Shown here piece by piece: positions 7,943-17,144 of a stretch of 64,000 bases of DNA (the stretch's first letter is position 1; every line of letters starts with the position of its first letter). The notes under the pieces are model-generated. The model was not told where the DNA came from. It made no database searches and saw only the letters and a list, made by a program, of their open reading frames with translations. Position numbers and translations under genes: made by a program. The stretch spans positions 1,178,001-1,242,000 of the forward strand of contig NZ_CP125781.1 of assembly GCF_030053895.1 (NCBI RefSeq). Reading direction: 5' to 3'. This DNA is from Trabulsiella odontotermitis. GTDB lineage: Bacteria > Pseudomonadota > Gammaproteobacteria > Enterobacterales > Enterobacteriaceae.

Positions 7943-10192
7943 ATGAACAGTAACGGCGTACAGCTGCGCATTCGCGGCAAAGTGCAGGGAGTCGGTTTTC
8001 GACCTTTTGTCTGGCAACTGGCCTGCCAGTCTCAGCGCGTGGGCGATGTCTGTAACGATGGCGCGGGCGTGCTGATCCGTCTGCTGGGCGAGGAAGGAGA
8101 TTTCATCACTCAGTTGCAGGCGCACTGCCCACCACTGGCGAAAATCGACAGCGTGGAACGTTCGCCGTTTGACTGGTCGCCGATCCCCACTGACTTTACG
8201 ATCCGCGAAAGCGGTGCGGGCAGTATGGCGACGCAGATCGTCCCCGATGCGGCCACCTGTGCGGAATGCGTCGCCGAAATGAATGATCCGCGCGATCGCC
8301 GTTACCGTTACCCCTTTATCAACTGTACCCACTGCGGTCCGCGCTTTACCATCATCAACGCCATGCCTTATGACCGTCCTTTTACGGTGATGGCGGCGTT
8401 CCCGTTGTGCGCCGACTGCGACGCCGAATATCGCAATCCGGCGGATCGTCGTTTCCACGCCCAGCCAGTGGCATGCCCCGTCTGCGGGCCACAACTACAG
8501 TGGCAACAGGGAACGCAAACGCAACATAAAGAAGCGGCATTGCAGGCGGCGATTGATCTGCTGCGTACTGGCGGCATTGTCGCCATCAAAGGTATCGGCG
8601 GTTTTCATCTCGCCTGCGATGCCCGTAACGACGCGGCTGTCGCGCTGCTGCGTGCGCGCAAACATCGCCCGGCGAAACCGCTGGCGGTGATGATCCCGGA
8701 TGTCAGCATTGTTCCGCCCGCGGCACGTCAGTTGTTAATGACGCCGGCCGCGCCCATCGTGCTGGTGGCGAAATCCTGCATGCCCGATCTGAGCGACGCC
8801 ATTGCGCCGGGGCTGGATGAAGTGGGCGTGATGCTGGCGGCGAATCCGTTGCAGCATCTCCTGATACAGGCGCTTCAGTGCCCGCTGGTAATGACCTCCG
8901 GCAACCTGAGCGGCAAACCGCCCGCCATTACCAATGCGCAGGCGCTGGCCGATTTACAGGGGATCGCCGACGGATTTTTATTGCATAACCGCGATATCGT
9001 ACAGCGTATGGACGACTCGGTGGTTCGCGCCAGTGGCGAAATGCTGCGCCGTTCGCGGGGTTACGTGCCGGATGCACTACCATTGCCGCCGGGGTTTGCC
9101 GATGTTCCGCCCATACTGTGTCTGGGCGCCGATCTGAAAAATACCTTTTGCCTGGTGCGCGGTGATCAGGCGGTACTGAGTCAGCATCTTGGCGATTTGA
9201 GTGATGAGGGCGTTGAAAAGCAGTGGCGCGATGCGCTGACGCTGATGCAGGACATCTACGATTTCACGCCGCAGCGGGTGGTGGCGGACGCGCACCCGGG
9301 TTACTGCTCATCGCAATGGGCGGCATCAATGGCGCTGCCGGTACAGACGGTTCTGCATCATCATGCTCATGCTGCCGCCTGTCTTGCCGAACACGGCTGG
9401 CCACTCGCGGGTGGCGATGTGATCGCCCTGACGCTCGACGGCACCGGGATGGGCGAACACGACACGCTGTGGGGCGGGGAGTGCCTGCGCGTTAATTATC
9501 GCGAATGTGAGCATCTTGGCGGCCTCCCGGCAGTGGCGCTACCGGGAGGCGATCTGGCGGCGCGTCAGCCGTGGCGAAACCTGCTGGCGCAGAGTCTGGC
9601 GTTCATCCCGGACTGGCAGCAGGAACCGCAGTTGCAGAAGTTGCAGGGGTATAACTGGCCGGTGGTGGCGCGGGCGATTGACAAAGGCATTAACGCGCCG
9701 AAGGCGTCCTCCTGTGGGCGTCTGTTTGATGCGGTGGCCTGCGCGCTGGATTGCGCGCCAGAAACATTGAGTTACGAAGGCGAGGCTGCCTGTCTGCTGG
9801 AAGCGCTCGCCGCAACCTGTGAGGATCGCAATCATCCGGTGACGCTACCCTGCCGGGAAGGCGAGCTTGATCTCGCTACGTTCTGGCAGCAGTGGCTGCA
9901 CTGGCAGGCGACGCCCGCACAAAAAGCCTGGGCATTCCATGATGCGCTGGCGCAAGGGTTCGCCGCGCTGATGCGCTACCATGCGTTGTCCCGTGGCATT
10001 CAGACGCTGGTGTTCAGCGGCGGCGTAATGCACAACCGCCTGTTGTGCGCACAGTTGTCGTTGTACCTGAGCGATTTCACGCTGCTTTTCCCGTCGCGTT
10101 TACCGGCAGGTGATGGCGCAATTGCCTTCGGTCAGGCGGTAATTGCCGCTGCGAGCAGAGAAACCCCCGGCAGGCGAACTGTCCGGGGATGA
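7943..10192 (+). CDS. hypF: Carbamoyltransferase HypF for NiFe-hydrogenase maturation
   Basis: 749 residues, matching E. coli HypF (750). Domains in order: acylphosphatase-like (RIRGKVQGVGFRPFVW near residues 9-24), two zinc-finger motifs CAECVAEM...CTHC and CADCDAEY...CPVC, a YrdC-like domain (about 195-380), and a Kae1-like carbamoyltransferase domain with HHHAHAAACLAEH and VFSGGVMHN. HypF makes the carbamoyl-AMP from which the cyanide ligands of the NiFe active site derive, acting with HypE. It ends 4 bases from the convergent gutQ stop; E. coli has norW, norV and norR in this gap. Confidence 0.95.
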   Translation: MNSNGVQLRIRGKVQGVGFRPFVWQLACQSQRVGDVCNDGAGVLIRLLGEEGDFITQLQAHCPPLAKIDSVERSPFDWSPIPTDFTIRESGAGSMATQIVPDAATCAECVAEMNDPRDRRYRYPFINCTHCGPRFTIINAMPYDRPFTVMAAFPLCADCDAEYRNPADRRFHAQPVACPVCGPQLQWQQGTQTQHKEAALQAAIDLLRTGGIVAIKGIGGFHLACDARNDAAVALLRARKHRPAKPLAVMIPDVSIVPPAARQLLMTPAAPIVLVAKSCMPDLSDAIAPGLDEVGVMLAANPLQHLLIQALQCPLVMTSGNLSGKPPAITNAQALADLQGIADGFLLHNRDIVQRMDDSVVRASGEMLRRSRGYVPDALPLPPGFADVPPILCLGADLKNTFCLVRGDQAVLSQHLGDLSDEGVEKQWRDALTLMQDIYDFTPQRVVADAHPGYCSSQWAASMALPVQTVLHHHAHAAACLAEHGWPLAGGDVIALTLDGTGMGEHDTLWGGECLRVNYRECEHLGGLPAVALPGGDLAARQPWRNLLAQSLAFIPDWQQEPQLQKLQGYNWPVVARAIDKGINAPKASSCGRLFDAVACALDCAPETLSYEGEAACLLEALAATCEDRNHPVTLPCREGELDLATFWQQWLHWQATPAQKAWAFHDALAQGFAALMRYHALSRGIQTLVFSGGVMHNRLLCAQLSLYLSDFTLLFPSRLPAGDGAIAFGQAVIAAASRETPGRRTVRG

Positions 10193-10196
10193 AGCC

Positions 10197-11162
10197 TTAG
10201 AGAATACCGGCCTGATAGAAGTTTTGCAGGTTGATGGCGCCGCACAGCCGACCCTGTTCATCAACCACCGGCGCGGCGCTGATTTTGTGGCGCATCAGGA
10301 TCTCTTTGGCGTCGATGGCGCGCTCCTGCGCCTGTAGCGTCACGCCGCCGCGGGTCATCGCTGTGTCCACCGCATCGTTGAGCGAGCCGCCTTTGACCAG
10401 CCAGCGACGCAGATCGCCGTCGGTGAAAACGCCTTCCACGCCGCCGTTTTCATTGCAGACCGCCACCAGACCCAGCCCGGTACGGCTCAGCTCCAGCATC
10501 GCGTCCATCACGCTGGCGCTGTTGCTGACCTGCGGTACTGCGTCATCCTTGCGCATCAGATGATGCACATGATTCAGCAGGCGTGCGCCCAGCGCCCCTG
10601 CCGGGTGCGAACGGGCAAAATCCTCTTCACTGAAACCGCGCGCCTGCATGACTGCCATCGCCAGCGCATCGCCCAGCATCAGGGTATTGACCGTACTGGA
10701 GGTGGGTGCGAGGTGCATCGGGCAGGCTTCCCGCTCGACGGAAATATCCAGCACCGCAGCGGCGGCCAGCGCCAGCGGCGACTGCGATTTGCCGGTCATC
10801 GCCAGCAGCGCGACGTTGCGCTCTTCAAGGCGGGGAATAATCAGTTCCAGCTCTTTTGCACTGCCGGAGTAGGAGATAAACAGCATGACGTCGCGGCTGT
10901 CGATCATCCCCAGATCGCCGTGCAGCGCTTCCGCCGGGTGAACAAAAAACGCAGGGGTACCGGTGCTGGCGAAAGTGGCAGCGAGTTTTTTGCCGATATG
11001 CCCGGATTTCCCGATGCCGGAGACGATCAGCTTGCCTTTGCAGTTGATGATGGTTTCCGCCGCGCGGACGAAGCTTTCGTCGAGGCGATCCGGGAGTCGG
11101 CTGGCTTCCTGCAGTTCCAGTAACAGCGTCTGACGCCCGGTGTTCAGCAGAACATTACTCAT
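10197..11162 (-). CDS. gutQ: D-arabinose 5-phosphate isomerase GutQ
   Basis: 321 residues from ATG 11162. An N-terminal SIS sugar isomerase domain (GIGKSGHIGKK near residue 47; HPAEALHGDLGM) is followed by two CBS domains (about 205-321). It interconverts ribulose-5-P and arabinose-5-P, a step toward Kdo, and is the paralogue of KdsD. The start overlaps the end of srlR by 8 bases, so it is probably translated from the srl transcript. A longer in-frame extension to 11297 is rejected because homologues start at MSNVLLNTGRQ. Confidence 0.93.
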   Translation of the reverse strand: MSNVLLNTGRQTLLLELQEASRLPDRLDESFVRAAETIINCKGKLIVSGIGKSGHIGKKLAATFASTGTPAFFVHPAEALHGDLGMIDSRDVMLFISYSGSAKELELIIPRLEERNVALLAMTGKSQSPLALAAAAVLDISVEREACPMHLAPTSSTVNTLMLGDALAMAVMQARGFSEEDFARSHPAGALGARLLNHVHHLMRKDDAVPQVSNSASVMDAMLELSRTGLGLVAVCNENGGVEGVFTDGDLRRWLVKGGSLNDAVDTAMTRGGVTLQAQERAIDAKEILMRHKISAAPVVDEQGRLCGAINLQNFYQAGIL

Positions 11163-11928
11163 GAGGTTCTCCGGTAATAATGACATCAATGCCCTTCGCT
11201 TCGAGGGCCTCGCGGAACGCCGGGTCGATACCGGCGTCGGTAATAATTTTGTCGACTGTCTCCAGACCGCAGACAATGTTCGGGCTCTTGCGGCCAAACT
11301 TCGAGGAATCCGCCATCAGGATCACCTCGCGGGCTGCGTTGCACATCGCTTTGCTGACCGTATACACCTCGTTAAACGTGGTGACGCCGGCGATCAAATC
11401 AAGGCCATCGGTGCCCATAAACAGCTTGTCGAAGCTGAACTGCTCGAAGGCGTTTTCCGCCAGCTGGCCGTGGAACGAGGCTGATTTTTTGCGAAAGGTG
11501 CCGCCCGGCATCAGGATCGTCTGCTCGTTATCAAACTCCGCGAGCGCGTTGACAATATGCAGGCTGTTAGTCATCACGGTGATATTACTGAAGCGGTTGA
11601 GGAGCGGAACCATTTGCAGCACAGTGCTGCCCGCGTCGAGGATAATCGAATCGCCATCATGAATGAAACGTACCGCCGCGTCGGCGATTAGCGCTTTTTT
11701 ATGGGTGTTGATCAGCGTTTTATGATCGATGGGCGGATCCGCTTCATCTTTATTCAGCACGACACCGCCGTAGGTGCGAATGACCGTGCCTGCATGTTCG
11801 AGAGCCACCAGATCCTTTCGAATGGTTGTGCCGGTCGTGTCAAAGTGCTGCGCCAGCTCTTCAACCGAACCTTTTCCCTGCGCCTGCAGGTATTCAATAA
11901 TCGCTGCCTGGCGCTGACGTGGTTTCAT
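11155..11928 (-). CDS. srlR: DeoR-family repressor of the sorbitol operon, SrlR (GutR)
   Basis: 257 residues from ATG 11928, beginning MKPRQRQAAIIEYLQAQG as in E. coli. It has a DeoR-type winged helix (SVEELAQHFDTTGTTIRKDL near 20-39) and a sugar-phosphate-sensing domain with DAGSTVLQMV and MGTDGLD. It represses srlAEBD-gutM-srlR-gutQ in the absence of sorbitol. Transcribed with its targets. Confidence 0.93.
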   Translation of the reverse strand: MKPRQRQAAIIEYLQAQGKGSVEELAQHFDTTGTTIRKDLVALEHAGTVIRTYGGVVLNKDEADPPIDHKTLINTHKKALIADAAVRFIHDGDSIILDAGSTVLQMVPLLNRFSNITVMTNSLHIVNALAEFDNEQTILMPGGTFRKKSASFHGQLAENAFEQFSFDKLFMGTDGLDLIAGVTTFNEVYTVSKAMCNAAREVILMADSSKFGRKSPNIVCGLETVDKIITDAGIDPAFREALEAKGIDVIITGEPHE

Positions 11929-11996
11929 AAGCGTTAGTATCCTGCGTTCAGATTTCACAATGATAATTTCGCAAGATATAAACGTTCGAAACGAAA

Positions 11997-12356
11997 TTAT
12001 CCATGTTTCAATTTAAGCGCTAATGATAGTGCATTCTGACAGAGCGGATCATGGGGAAAGATCACATCAGGCTGTAATTCCTTGAGCGGTTTTCCTTCCA
12101 GTCCGGTGATTTTTTTCGGCCTGGCAAAGACGGTTAAGCCTCTCATTATTAACGTATCGACGACGTTATCGTTATTATCCAGCGCGATCGCCACAACAAC
12201 GCGGGGTTTGAAGCGCCCCCCTGAACGACCCACGCCTACGCGGCCCTGCTGGCAGAGCTTGTCAAATGCGCGATTAAACAGGTGGATCTGCCAGCCGCCA
12301 AACGCCATCTGTAACAGCCAGGCGATAACGGCCACCGCGATTAATGCAGAAACCAT
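11997..12356 (-). CDS. gutM: Sorbitol operon activator GutM (SrlM)
   Basis: 119 residues from ATG 12356, which has AAGGAGG just upstream; homologues start MVSALI. One N-terminal hydrophobic span (about 4-22) is followed by a basic region GRVGVGRSGGRFKPRVVVAIAL. GutM is described as an activator of srl transcription, acting against SrlR; its mechanism is not visible in the sequence. It lies between srlD (44 bases upstream) and srlR. Confidence 0.9.
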   Translation of the reverse strand: MVSALIAVAVIAWLLQMAFGGWQIHLFNRAFDKLCQQGRVGVGRSGGRFKPRVVVAIALDNNDNVVDTLIMRGLTVFARPKKITGLEGKPLKELQPDVIFPHDPLCQNALSLALKLKHG

Positions 12357-12400
12357 GCTTCCCTCCTTGTAATATCGGCCCCAGAGCGGGGCCGATTTTA

Positions 12401-13180
12401 TCAGAACATCACCTGTCCGCCGGTGATATTGATCGACTGTCCGGTGCAATACGCGGCACCCGGGCTTGCGTAGAACAGCAACACGTTCAGTACATCCTGA
12501 TAGTCGCAGCCGCGCTTGAGCGGGACTTTGTCGATGTAATACTGCTCGACTTCATCGGCAGCGATGCCCAGTTTCTCTGCATATTGCGGCAGCAGCGACT
12601 GGAACATCGGCGATTTCAGCAGGTTACCCAGCATCAGTGAATGCACGGTAATGCCGTATTCCGCCAAATCGAGCGCCAGCGACTGTGTCAGCCCGACGCC
12701 GCCAAACTTCGCGGCGCTGTACCCGGAGTTGTGTTTACTGCCCACTTTGCCGGATTTCGAGTTGATCTGAATGATCCTGCCAGCGATGCCGTCGCGGATC
12801 ATCAGGCGGGAAAACTCGCGGGCGCAGAGGAAATAGCCCACCAGATTGACCTGCAACGACCGATCAAAATCACCTAACGTAAAATCACTGATAAACGCGG
12901 CTTTCGCGATCCCTGCGCTATAGATAAGTAAATCAACGCGACCGAAAACATCATCTACTCCCCGGGAGAGCGCCTGAACGCTGGCTTCGCTGGTGGCATC
13001 CGAGCCAAAACCATACGCCATTCCCTCACCATATTGAGCGTTAATTTCCTGTGCGACGTGGTTGGCTTTTTCACTCTGAATATCCACCACCGCCACACGA
13101 TACCCTTCAGCAGCAAGCCCGTGGCACAAAAATGCGCCTAACGTTTGTCCTCCACCGATGACAACGGCAACCTGACTCAT
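12401..13180 (-). CDS. srlD: Sorbitol-6-phosphate 2-dehydrogenase SrlD
   Basis: 259 residues, a short-chain dehydrogenase. It has the cofactor loop VVIGGGQTLGAFLCHGL at the N-terminus and catalytic YSAAKFGG (Tyr and Lys, near residues 154-158) with a preceding Ser in INSKSG. It oxidises sorbitol-6-P to fructose-6-P with NAD in the cytoplasm. The operon order srlA-srlE-srlB-srlD is standard; srlB ends 17 bases upstream. Confidence 0.94.
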   Translation of the reverse strand: MSQVAVVIGGGQTLGAFLCHGLAAEGYRVAVVDIQSEKANHVAQEINAQYGEGMAYGFGSDATSEASVQALSRGVDDVFGRVDLLIYSAGIAKAAFISDFTLGDFDRSLQVNLVGYFLCAREFSRLMIRDGIAGRIIQINSKSGKVGSKHNSGYSAAKFGGVGLTQSLALDLAEYGITVHSLMLGNLLKSPMFQSLLPQYAEKLGIAADEVEQYYIDKVPLKRGCDYQDVLNVLLFYASPGAAYCTGQSINITGGQVMF

Positions 13181-13197
13181 CTCTTTCTCCTTACAAC

Positions 13198-13560
13198 TTA
13201 AGCTAAAAATTTCAGAACGCAGCCCGGTGCGATAGCGACCGGAACCGGACCGGCAACGTGGACGGTGCCCGGGAATTCCGCTGTGGTTTGCCCGTCAAAG
13301 CGCAGCGTGATGTGGCCCAGCTCGCGCAGGTTTTGTTCCGCGACGTCACCTACCGCGGTTACCGGATAGCGATGCTCACCCAGTTCCAATGCCGCCCCGG
13401 CATGCAGCGAGCCGGAAAGCTCGCCATGACAGTGAATAAAGCAGTACTCCTCGATATCGGCAGGCGCTCCCTCGCGAAAGGTGATTAACATGCTGTCTTC
13501 CAGTGCCAGACAGGCGCTGGCACCAATTTGGGTAATCGTGGTCTGGTAAATGACCGTCAT
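13198..13560 (-). CDS. srlB: PTS glucitol EIIA component SrlB
   Basis: 120 residues, close to the 123 of E. coli. The phosphorylated histidine region FIHCHGELSGSLHAGAALELGEH is split across residues 43-66, and the protein ends with PGCVLKFLA. It takes phosphate from HPr and passes it to the EIIB domain of SrlE. 12 bases separate it from srlE. Confidence 0.93.
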   Translation of the reverse strand: MTVIYQTTITQIGASACLALEDSMLITFREGAPADIEEYCFIHCHGELSGSLHAGAALELGEHRYPVTAVGDVAEQNLRELGHITLRFDGQTTAEFPGTVHVAGPVPVAIAPGCVLKFLA

Positions 13561-13572
13561 TTTCGGAACCTC

Positions 13573-14547
13573 TTATTGATAAATAAATCCGGAAACAAAC
13601 CAGGCAATCAGTACCGTTGGCGCACCGGTCAGGAAGCGGCTGACCAGCACGGAGGGCACGCCCACGCGCACGGTCTCCTGGCGCGCTTCCGCCAGCGACA
13701 GTCCAACAGGAATAAAGTCACACGCCGCCTGGGCGTTAATGGCAAACAGAGCGGGCAGCGCCAGATGCGGCGGAATGTTGCCCTGACCAATCTGCACACC
13801 AATCAGTACACCGATAACCTGCGCAATGACCGCGCCTGGCCCAAGGAAGGGCGACAGCAGCGGGAACGAACAGATCAGCGCCAGCGTCACCAGACCCAGC
13901 GGATGGCTGGCAAGCGGTGCGAGTCCGTGCGCAATCCAGTCGCCAAGCCCTGACGCCATGATGATCCCGATAAGCGCCGACACGAAGGCCATAAAAGGAA
14001 GAATGGTTTTCAGCACCGTGTCGATGGTGTCGCGTCCGGCCTGGAACAGCACGGCAACGGCAGAACCCATTCCCATCCCGACTTTGGCCAGCAGACCGTC
14101 GCTCTGTTCGGTGATTTTTTTGCTGGTGTCGTATTCACGCGGCGCGGCTTTAGCGGCGGGCTGCGTAGCCTGCTGCGGCGCGTCGCCAGCGAGACGAATG
14201 TTCTCTTCTTTCACCCCGGAGACATAAATATCTTCGGTGATGTACTGCGCCAGCGGGCCGGATTTCCCTGTGGCGTGGATATTGACGGTAGGAATACGTC
14301 GTTTCGGATAGAGCCCGCAACGCAGCGTGCCGCCGCAGTCGATGATTGCCACACCAATTTCATTTTCCGGCGGCTCGCCTTCTTTAAAACCGTCCACCGC
14401 CTGCCAGCCTGTCAGCTCAGCCAGCCGGTCAACAATGGCCGGACGCGTTCCTGCCGTGATGTAGACAATCTTTTTCCCGTCCGTCACGTCCAGTTCCAGC
14501 GGGCCGCCCCAGCCGCTGGCGCCTTTCTCTATACGAATACGCGTCAT
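13573..14547 (-). CDS. srlE: PTS glucitol EIIBC2 component SrlE
   Basis: 324 residues. The EIIB domain (about 1-110) has the cysteine-containing motif VAIIDCGGTLRCGLYPKRR, followed by a linker and a hydrophobic EIIC2 half (about 165-324) with five or so membrane spans. It phosphorylates sorbitol during uptake together with SrlA. Its start overlaps the srlA stop by 4 bases. Confidence 0.93.
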   Translation of the reverse strand: MTRIRIEKGASGWGGPLELDVTDGKKIVYITAGTRPAIVDRLAELTGWQAVDGFKEGEPPENEIGVAIIDCGGTLRCGLYPKRRIPTVNIHATGKSGPLAQYITEDIYVSGVKEENIRLAGDAPQQATQPAAKAAPREYDTSKKITEQSDGLLAKVGMGMGSAVAVLFQAGRDTIDTVLKTILPFMAFVSALIGIIMASGLGDWIAHGLAPLASHPLGLVTLALICSFPLLSPFLGPGAVIAQVIGVLIGVQIGQGNIPPHLALPALFAINAQAACDFIPVGLSLAEARQETVRVGVPSVLVSRFLTGAPTVLIAWFVSGFIYQ

Positions 14548-15107
14548 GATGTTGCCCCTGTTAAATGCACTTTCTGCTCAAGCTCAATGGCCATCTTTTT
14601 CTCAAAAATCGAGGTGGTCAGGTCGGTGACCCAGCCGCGGAAGAAGTTCGTCACCAGACCGACCAGCAGATAGCTGACGGCCAGCGGGCCGAGCGGTAAA
14701 CCGAGCGTGGTCAGGCCGCTGGCGATGCCGAGATAAACAAACAGTTCGCCGGGGTTGATGTGCGGGAATAAACCGTTCATGGAGTGGCAGCTGTAGGAAG
14801 CTGCGGCGTAGTAGCTGGGCTTGTATTTTTCCGGCATAAAGCGGCCGAGGCTCAGCGTCATTGGGTTACAGAACACAAAGGTGCCGATGCAAGGCAGCAA
14901 CAGATAGCGGCTAACTGGATTTCCCGCACACTTTTGCGCCAGCTTTTCGATTCGGTGTTGACCGATAAAGTTGATCAATGCGTTCATGATCACCAGCAGA
15001 CTGATCAGCAGCGGCAGGATCCCGGTCACCATCCCGGTGAAGACCTCCCCGCCTTTCTGAAACAGCCCGATGAACCATTCGGCACCATGGGTAATGGTTT
15101 CTATCAT
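14544..15107 (-). CDS. srlA: PTS glucitol EIIC component SrlA
   Basis: 187 residues with four to five hydrophobic spans and the conserved CNPMTLSLGRFMPEKYKPSY and SCHSMNGLFPHINPGELF regions, which are split by AAA. Membrane channel half of the sorbitol permease. First gene of the srl operon; RBS AAGGAG just before ATG 15107. Confidence 0.94.
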   Translation of the reverse strand: MIETITHGAEWFIGLFQKGGEVFTGMVTGILPLLISLLVIMNALINFIGQHRIEKLAQKCAGNPVSRYLLLPCIGTFVFCNPMTLSLGRFMPEKYKPSYYAAASYSCHSMNGLFPHINPGELFVYLGIASGLTTLGLPLGPLAVSYLLVGLVTNFFRGWVTDLTTSIFEKKMAIELEQKVHLTGATS

Positions 15108-15160
15108 TATTATCTCCTTCAGAGGTTTTATTTTTCATCTCGTGAGCCATTTTAATCACT

Positions 15161-15225
15161 TTGAAAGATTTAAAAGTGTTATTGCGATCTCAAAATGAAA
15201 GATAAATCTTTTAATTTGAAAGATT
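15161..15225 (-). promoter_or_regulatory. GAAAGAT-repeat control region upstream of srlA
   Basis: GAAAGAT occurs at 15163, 15197 and 15218. An inverted pair AATCTTT / AAAGATT (15205-15211 and 15219-15225) has a 7-base spacer. Repeated and inverted short motifs of this kind upstream of srlA are the likely SrlR operator. A CRP site is expected here from E. coli, but I could not place one. Confidence 0.4.
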
Positions 15226-15334
15226 GTTGGGAAAGGAGAAAAAATGACGTGCCGGGGAGAGTACTGCTTCCTTGTCGGCGGTGGGATGCTTTACCATACT
15301 CATTTCTTGCCGAAATTTGTTGAATGGATATCCC

Positions 15335-16417
15335 ATGTTGAAGCGTCGTTTCCTGGCTTTGCTCCCCCTCGCTGTTCTGATCGCTGCCTGCAGCAGCTCA
15401 CCGAAAACCACCGCCCCGCAAACGGCAAATTCCCCCGGGTCTTCTGGCAGATTTTTGCTGGAGCCGCAGCACAATGTGATGGTGATGAGCGGCGACTTCG
15501 CTAATAACCCGGCAGCGGAGCAGTTCATCGATAAGATGGTGAGTAAGCACGGTTTCAACCGGGAACAGTTGCACGACATTTTGTCGCAGGCCAAACGGCT
15601 TGATTACGTGTTGCGCCTGATGGACCGACAGGCACCAACGGCGCAGGTGCCGACCGGACCTAACGGCGCGTGGCTGCGCTACCGCAAGCAGTTCATCACG
15701 CCGGATAACGTGCAAAACGGCGTGGCGTTCTGGAATCAGTATCAGGACGCGCTGAACCGCGCCTGGCAGGTCTATGGCGTGCCGCCGGAAATCATCGTCG
15801 GTATTATCGGCGTTGAAACCCGCTGGGGGCGCATCATGGGCAAAACCCGTATTCTCGACGCGCTGGCGACGCTCTCCTTTAACTACCCACGCCGCGCGGA
15901 ATACTTCTCCGGCGAGCTGGAAACGTTCCTGCTGATGGCGCGTGACGAACAGGACGATCCGCTCGATCTGAAAGGGTCGTTTGCCGGGGCGATGGGCTAC
16001 GGCCAGTTCATGCCGTCTTCCTATAAACAGTACGCGGTGGATTTCAACGGCGACGGTCACATCAACCTGTGGGATCCGGAAGACGCTATCGGCAGCGTGG
16101 CAAACTACTTCAAACAACACGGCTGGGTGGCAGGTGACTCCGTGGCGGTACTGGCGACAGGCCAGGCGCCAGGGCTGGAAAACGGCTTTAAAACCAACTA
16201 TAACGTCGCGCAGCTGACTGCCGTGGGTTTGTCGCCCACACAATCGCTGGGGAACCATCAGCGGGCGAGCCTGCTGCGTCTGGATGTCGGCACTGGCTAT
16301 GAGTACTGGTACGGCCTGCCGAACTTCTACACCATCACCCGTTATAACCACAGCACCCACTATGCGATGGCCGTCTGGCAACTGGGGCAAGCCGTGGCGC
16401 TGGCGCGCGTACAGTAA
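15335..16417 (+). CDS. mltB: Membrane-bound lytic murein transglycosylase B (MltB)
   Basis: 360 residues from ATG 15335. The lipoprotein signal ends in LIAACSSS, with lipidation at the cysteine near residue 18. The catalytic glutamate lies in GIIGVETRWGR, and the GYGQFMPSSY motif follows. MltB cleaves peptidoglycan glycan strands to 1,6-anhydro ends at the inner face of the outer membrane. An upstream in-frame ATG at 15272 is rejected because it would bury the signal peptide. Confidence 0.93.
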   Translation: MLKRRFLALLPLAVLIAACSSSPKTTAPQTANSPGSSGRFLLEPQHNVMVMSGDFANNPAAEQFIDKMVSKHGFNREQLHDILSQAKRLDYVLRLMDRQAPTAQVPTGPNGAWLRYRKQFITPDNVQNGVAFWNQYQDALNRAWQVYGVPPEIIVGIIGVETRWGRIMGKTRILDALATLSFNYPRRAEYFSGELETFLLMARDEQDDPLDLKGSFAGAMGYGQFMPSSYKQYAVDFNGDGHINLWDPEDAIGSVANYFKQHGWVAGDSVAVLATGQAPGLENGFKTNYNVAQLTAVGLSPTQSLGNHQRASLLRLDVGTGYEYWYGLPNFYTITRYNHSTHYAMAVWQLGQAVALARVQ

Positions 16418-16425
16418 TCATCATG

Positions 16426-16452
16426 CGCCCTTTCTGCCCGGCGGAAAGGGCG
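16426..16452 (+). terminator. Hairpin after mltB
   Basis: CGCCCTTTC and GAAAGGGCG form 9-bp arms 8 bases after the mltB stop. ATTTTTC follows about ten bases later, so the fit to an intrinsic terminator is moderate. Confidence 0.5.
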
Positions 16453-16561
16453 TGCCGGACGATTTTTCTGAAGCCTCCTCGTAAAATCTTCACGTCATCC
16501 CCATCTTCGTGTGGAAAGTGGTATCGTGAGGCTCCTCATTTTTGGCTATTCGGGGTGATGT

Positions 16562-17059
16562 ATGACCGATCAAGAATTGATGCAACTGAGCGAGCAGATT
16601 GGACAGGCGCTGAAGGCGCAGGGGGCAACGGTCACCACGGCGGAATCCTGCACTGGCGGCTGGATTGCGAAAGTGATCACCGATATCGCGGGAAGCTCCG
16701 CCTGGTTTGAGCGCAGCTTTGTCACCTACAGTAATGAAGCCAAAGAGCAGATGATTGGTGTACGCGGTGTAACGCTGGAGACGCACGGCGCCGTCAGCGA
16801 ACCGGTGGTGGTTGAAATGGCCATCGGCGCATTGCGGGCAGCAAGAGCCACCTACGCGCTGTCAGTGAGTGGCATTGCCGGGCCGGATGGCGGCAGCGAG
16901 GCAAAACCGGTGGGTACCGTCTGGTTTGGTTTCGCCTGCGCCAATGGGCAGGGAATTACGCGCTGCGAACAGTTTACTGGCGACCGCGATGCGGTGCGCC
17001 GTCAGGCCACTGCCTACGCGCTAAATACCCTCTGGCAACAATTTCTACAAAATACTTGA
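16562..17059 (+). CDS. pncC: Nicotinamide-nucleotide amidohydrolase PncC
   Basis: 165 residues, the CinA C-terminal domain alone. The signature TTAESCTGGWIAKVITDIAGSS holds the catalytic serine region (split at residue 40), and VSGIAGPDGGSEAKPVGTVW follows. It deamidates NMN to NaMN in the pyridine-nucleotide cycle. Directly upstream of recA, as in E. coli; formerly ygaD. Confidence 0.93.
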   Translation: MTDQELMQLSEQIGQALKAQGATVTTAESCTGGWIAKVITDIAGSSAWFERSFVTYSNEAKEQMIGVRGVTLETHGAVSEPVVVEMAIGALRAARATYALSVSGIAGPDGGSEAKPVGTVWFGFACANGQGITRCEQFTGDRDAVRRQATAYALNTLWQQFLQNT

Positions 17060-17083
17060 TACTGTATGATTGTACAGTATAAT
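17056..17083 (+). promoter_or_regulatory. recA promoter with LexA (SOS) box
   Basis: -35 TTGATA (17056-17061) and -10 TATAAT (17078-17083) are 16 bases apart. The 20-base SOS box TACTGTATGATTGTACAGTA covers 17060-17079, overlapping both elements. It is the E. coli recA box with three changed central bases, so strong LexA repression is expected. Confidence 0.95.
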
Positions 17084-17144
17084 TGCTTCAACAAAACAGA
17101 GTTTACCCGGTAACACCCGGCATGAAAGCATGACAGGAGTAATA

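Noticed and set aside
7316..8494. Minus-strand open frame of 392 codons over hydN-hypF
   Set aside because: Long antisense frame caused by high-GC codon bias; the sense genes carry complete conserved motifs.
15108..15334. CRP site upstream of srlA
   Set aside because: Expected from E. coli, but no TGTGA-N6-TCACA-like sequence with acceptable spacing could be found by eye.
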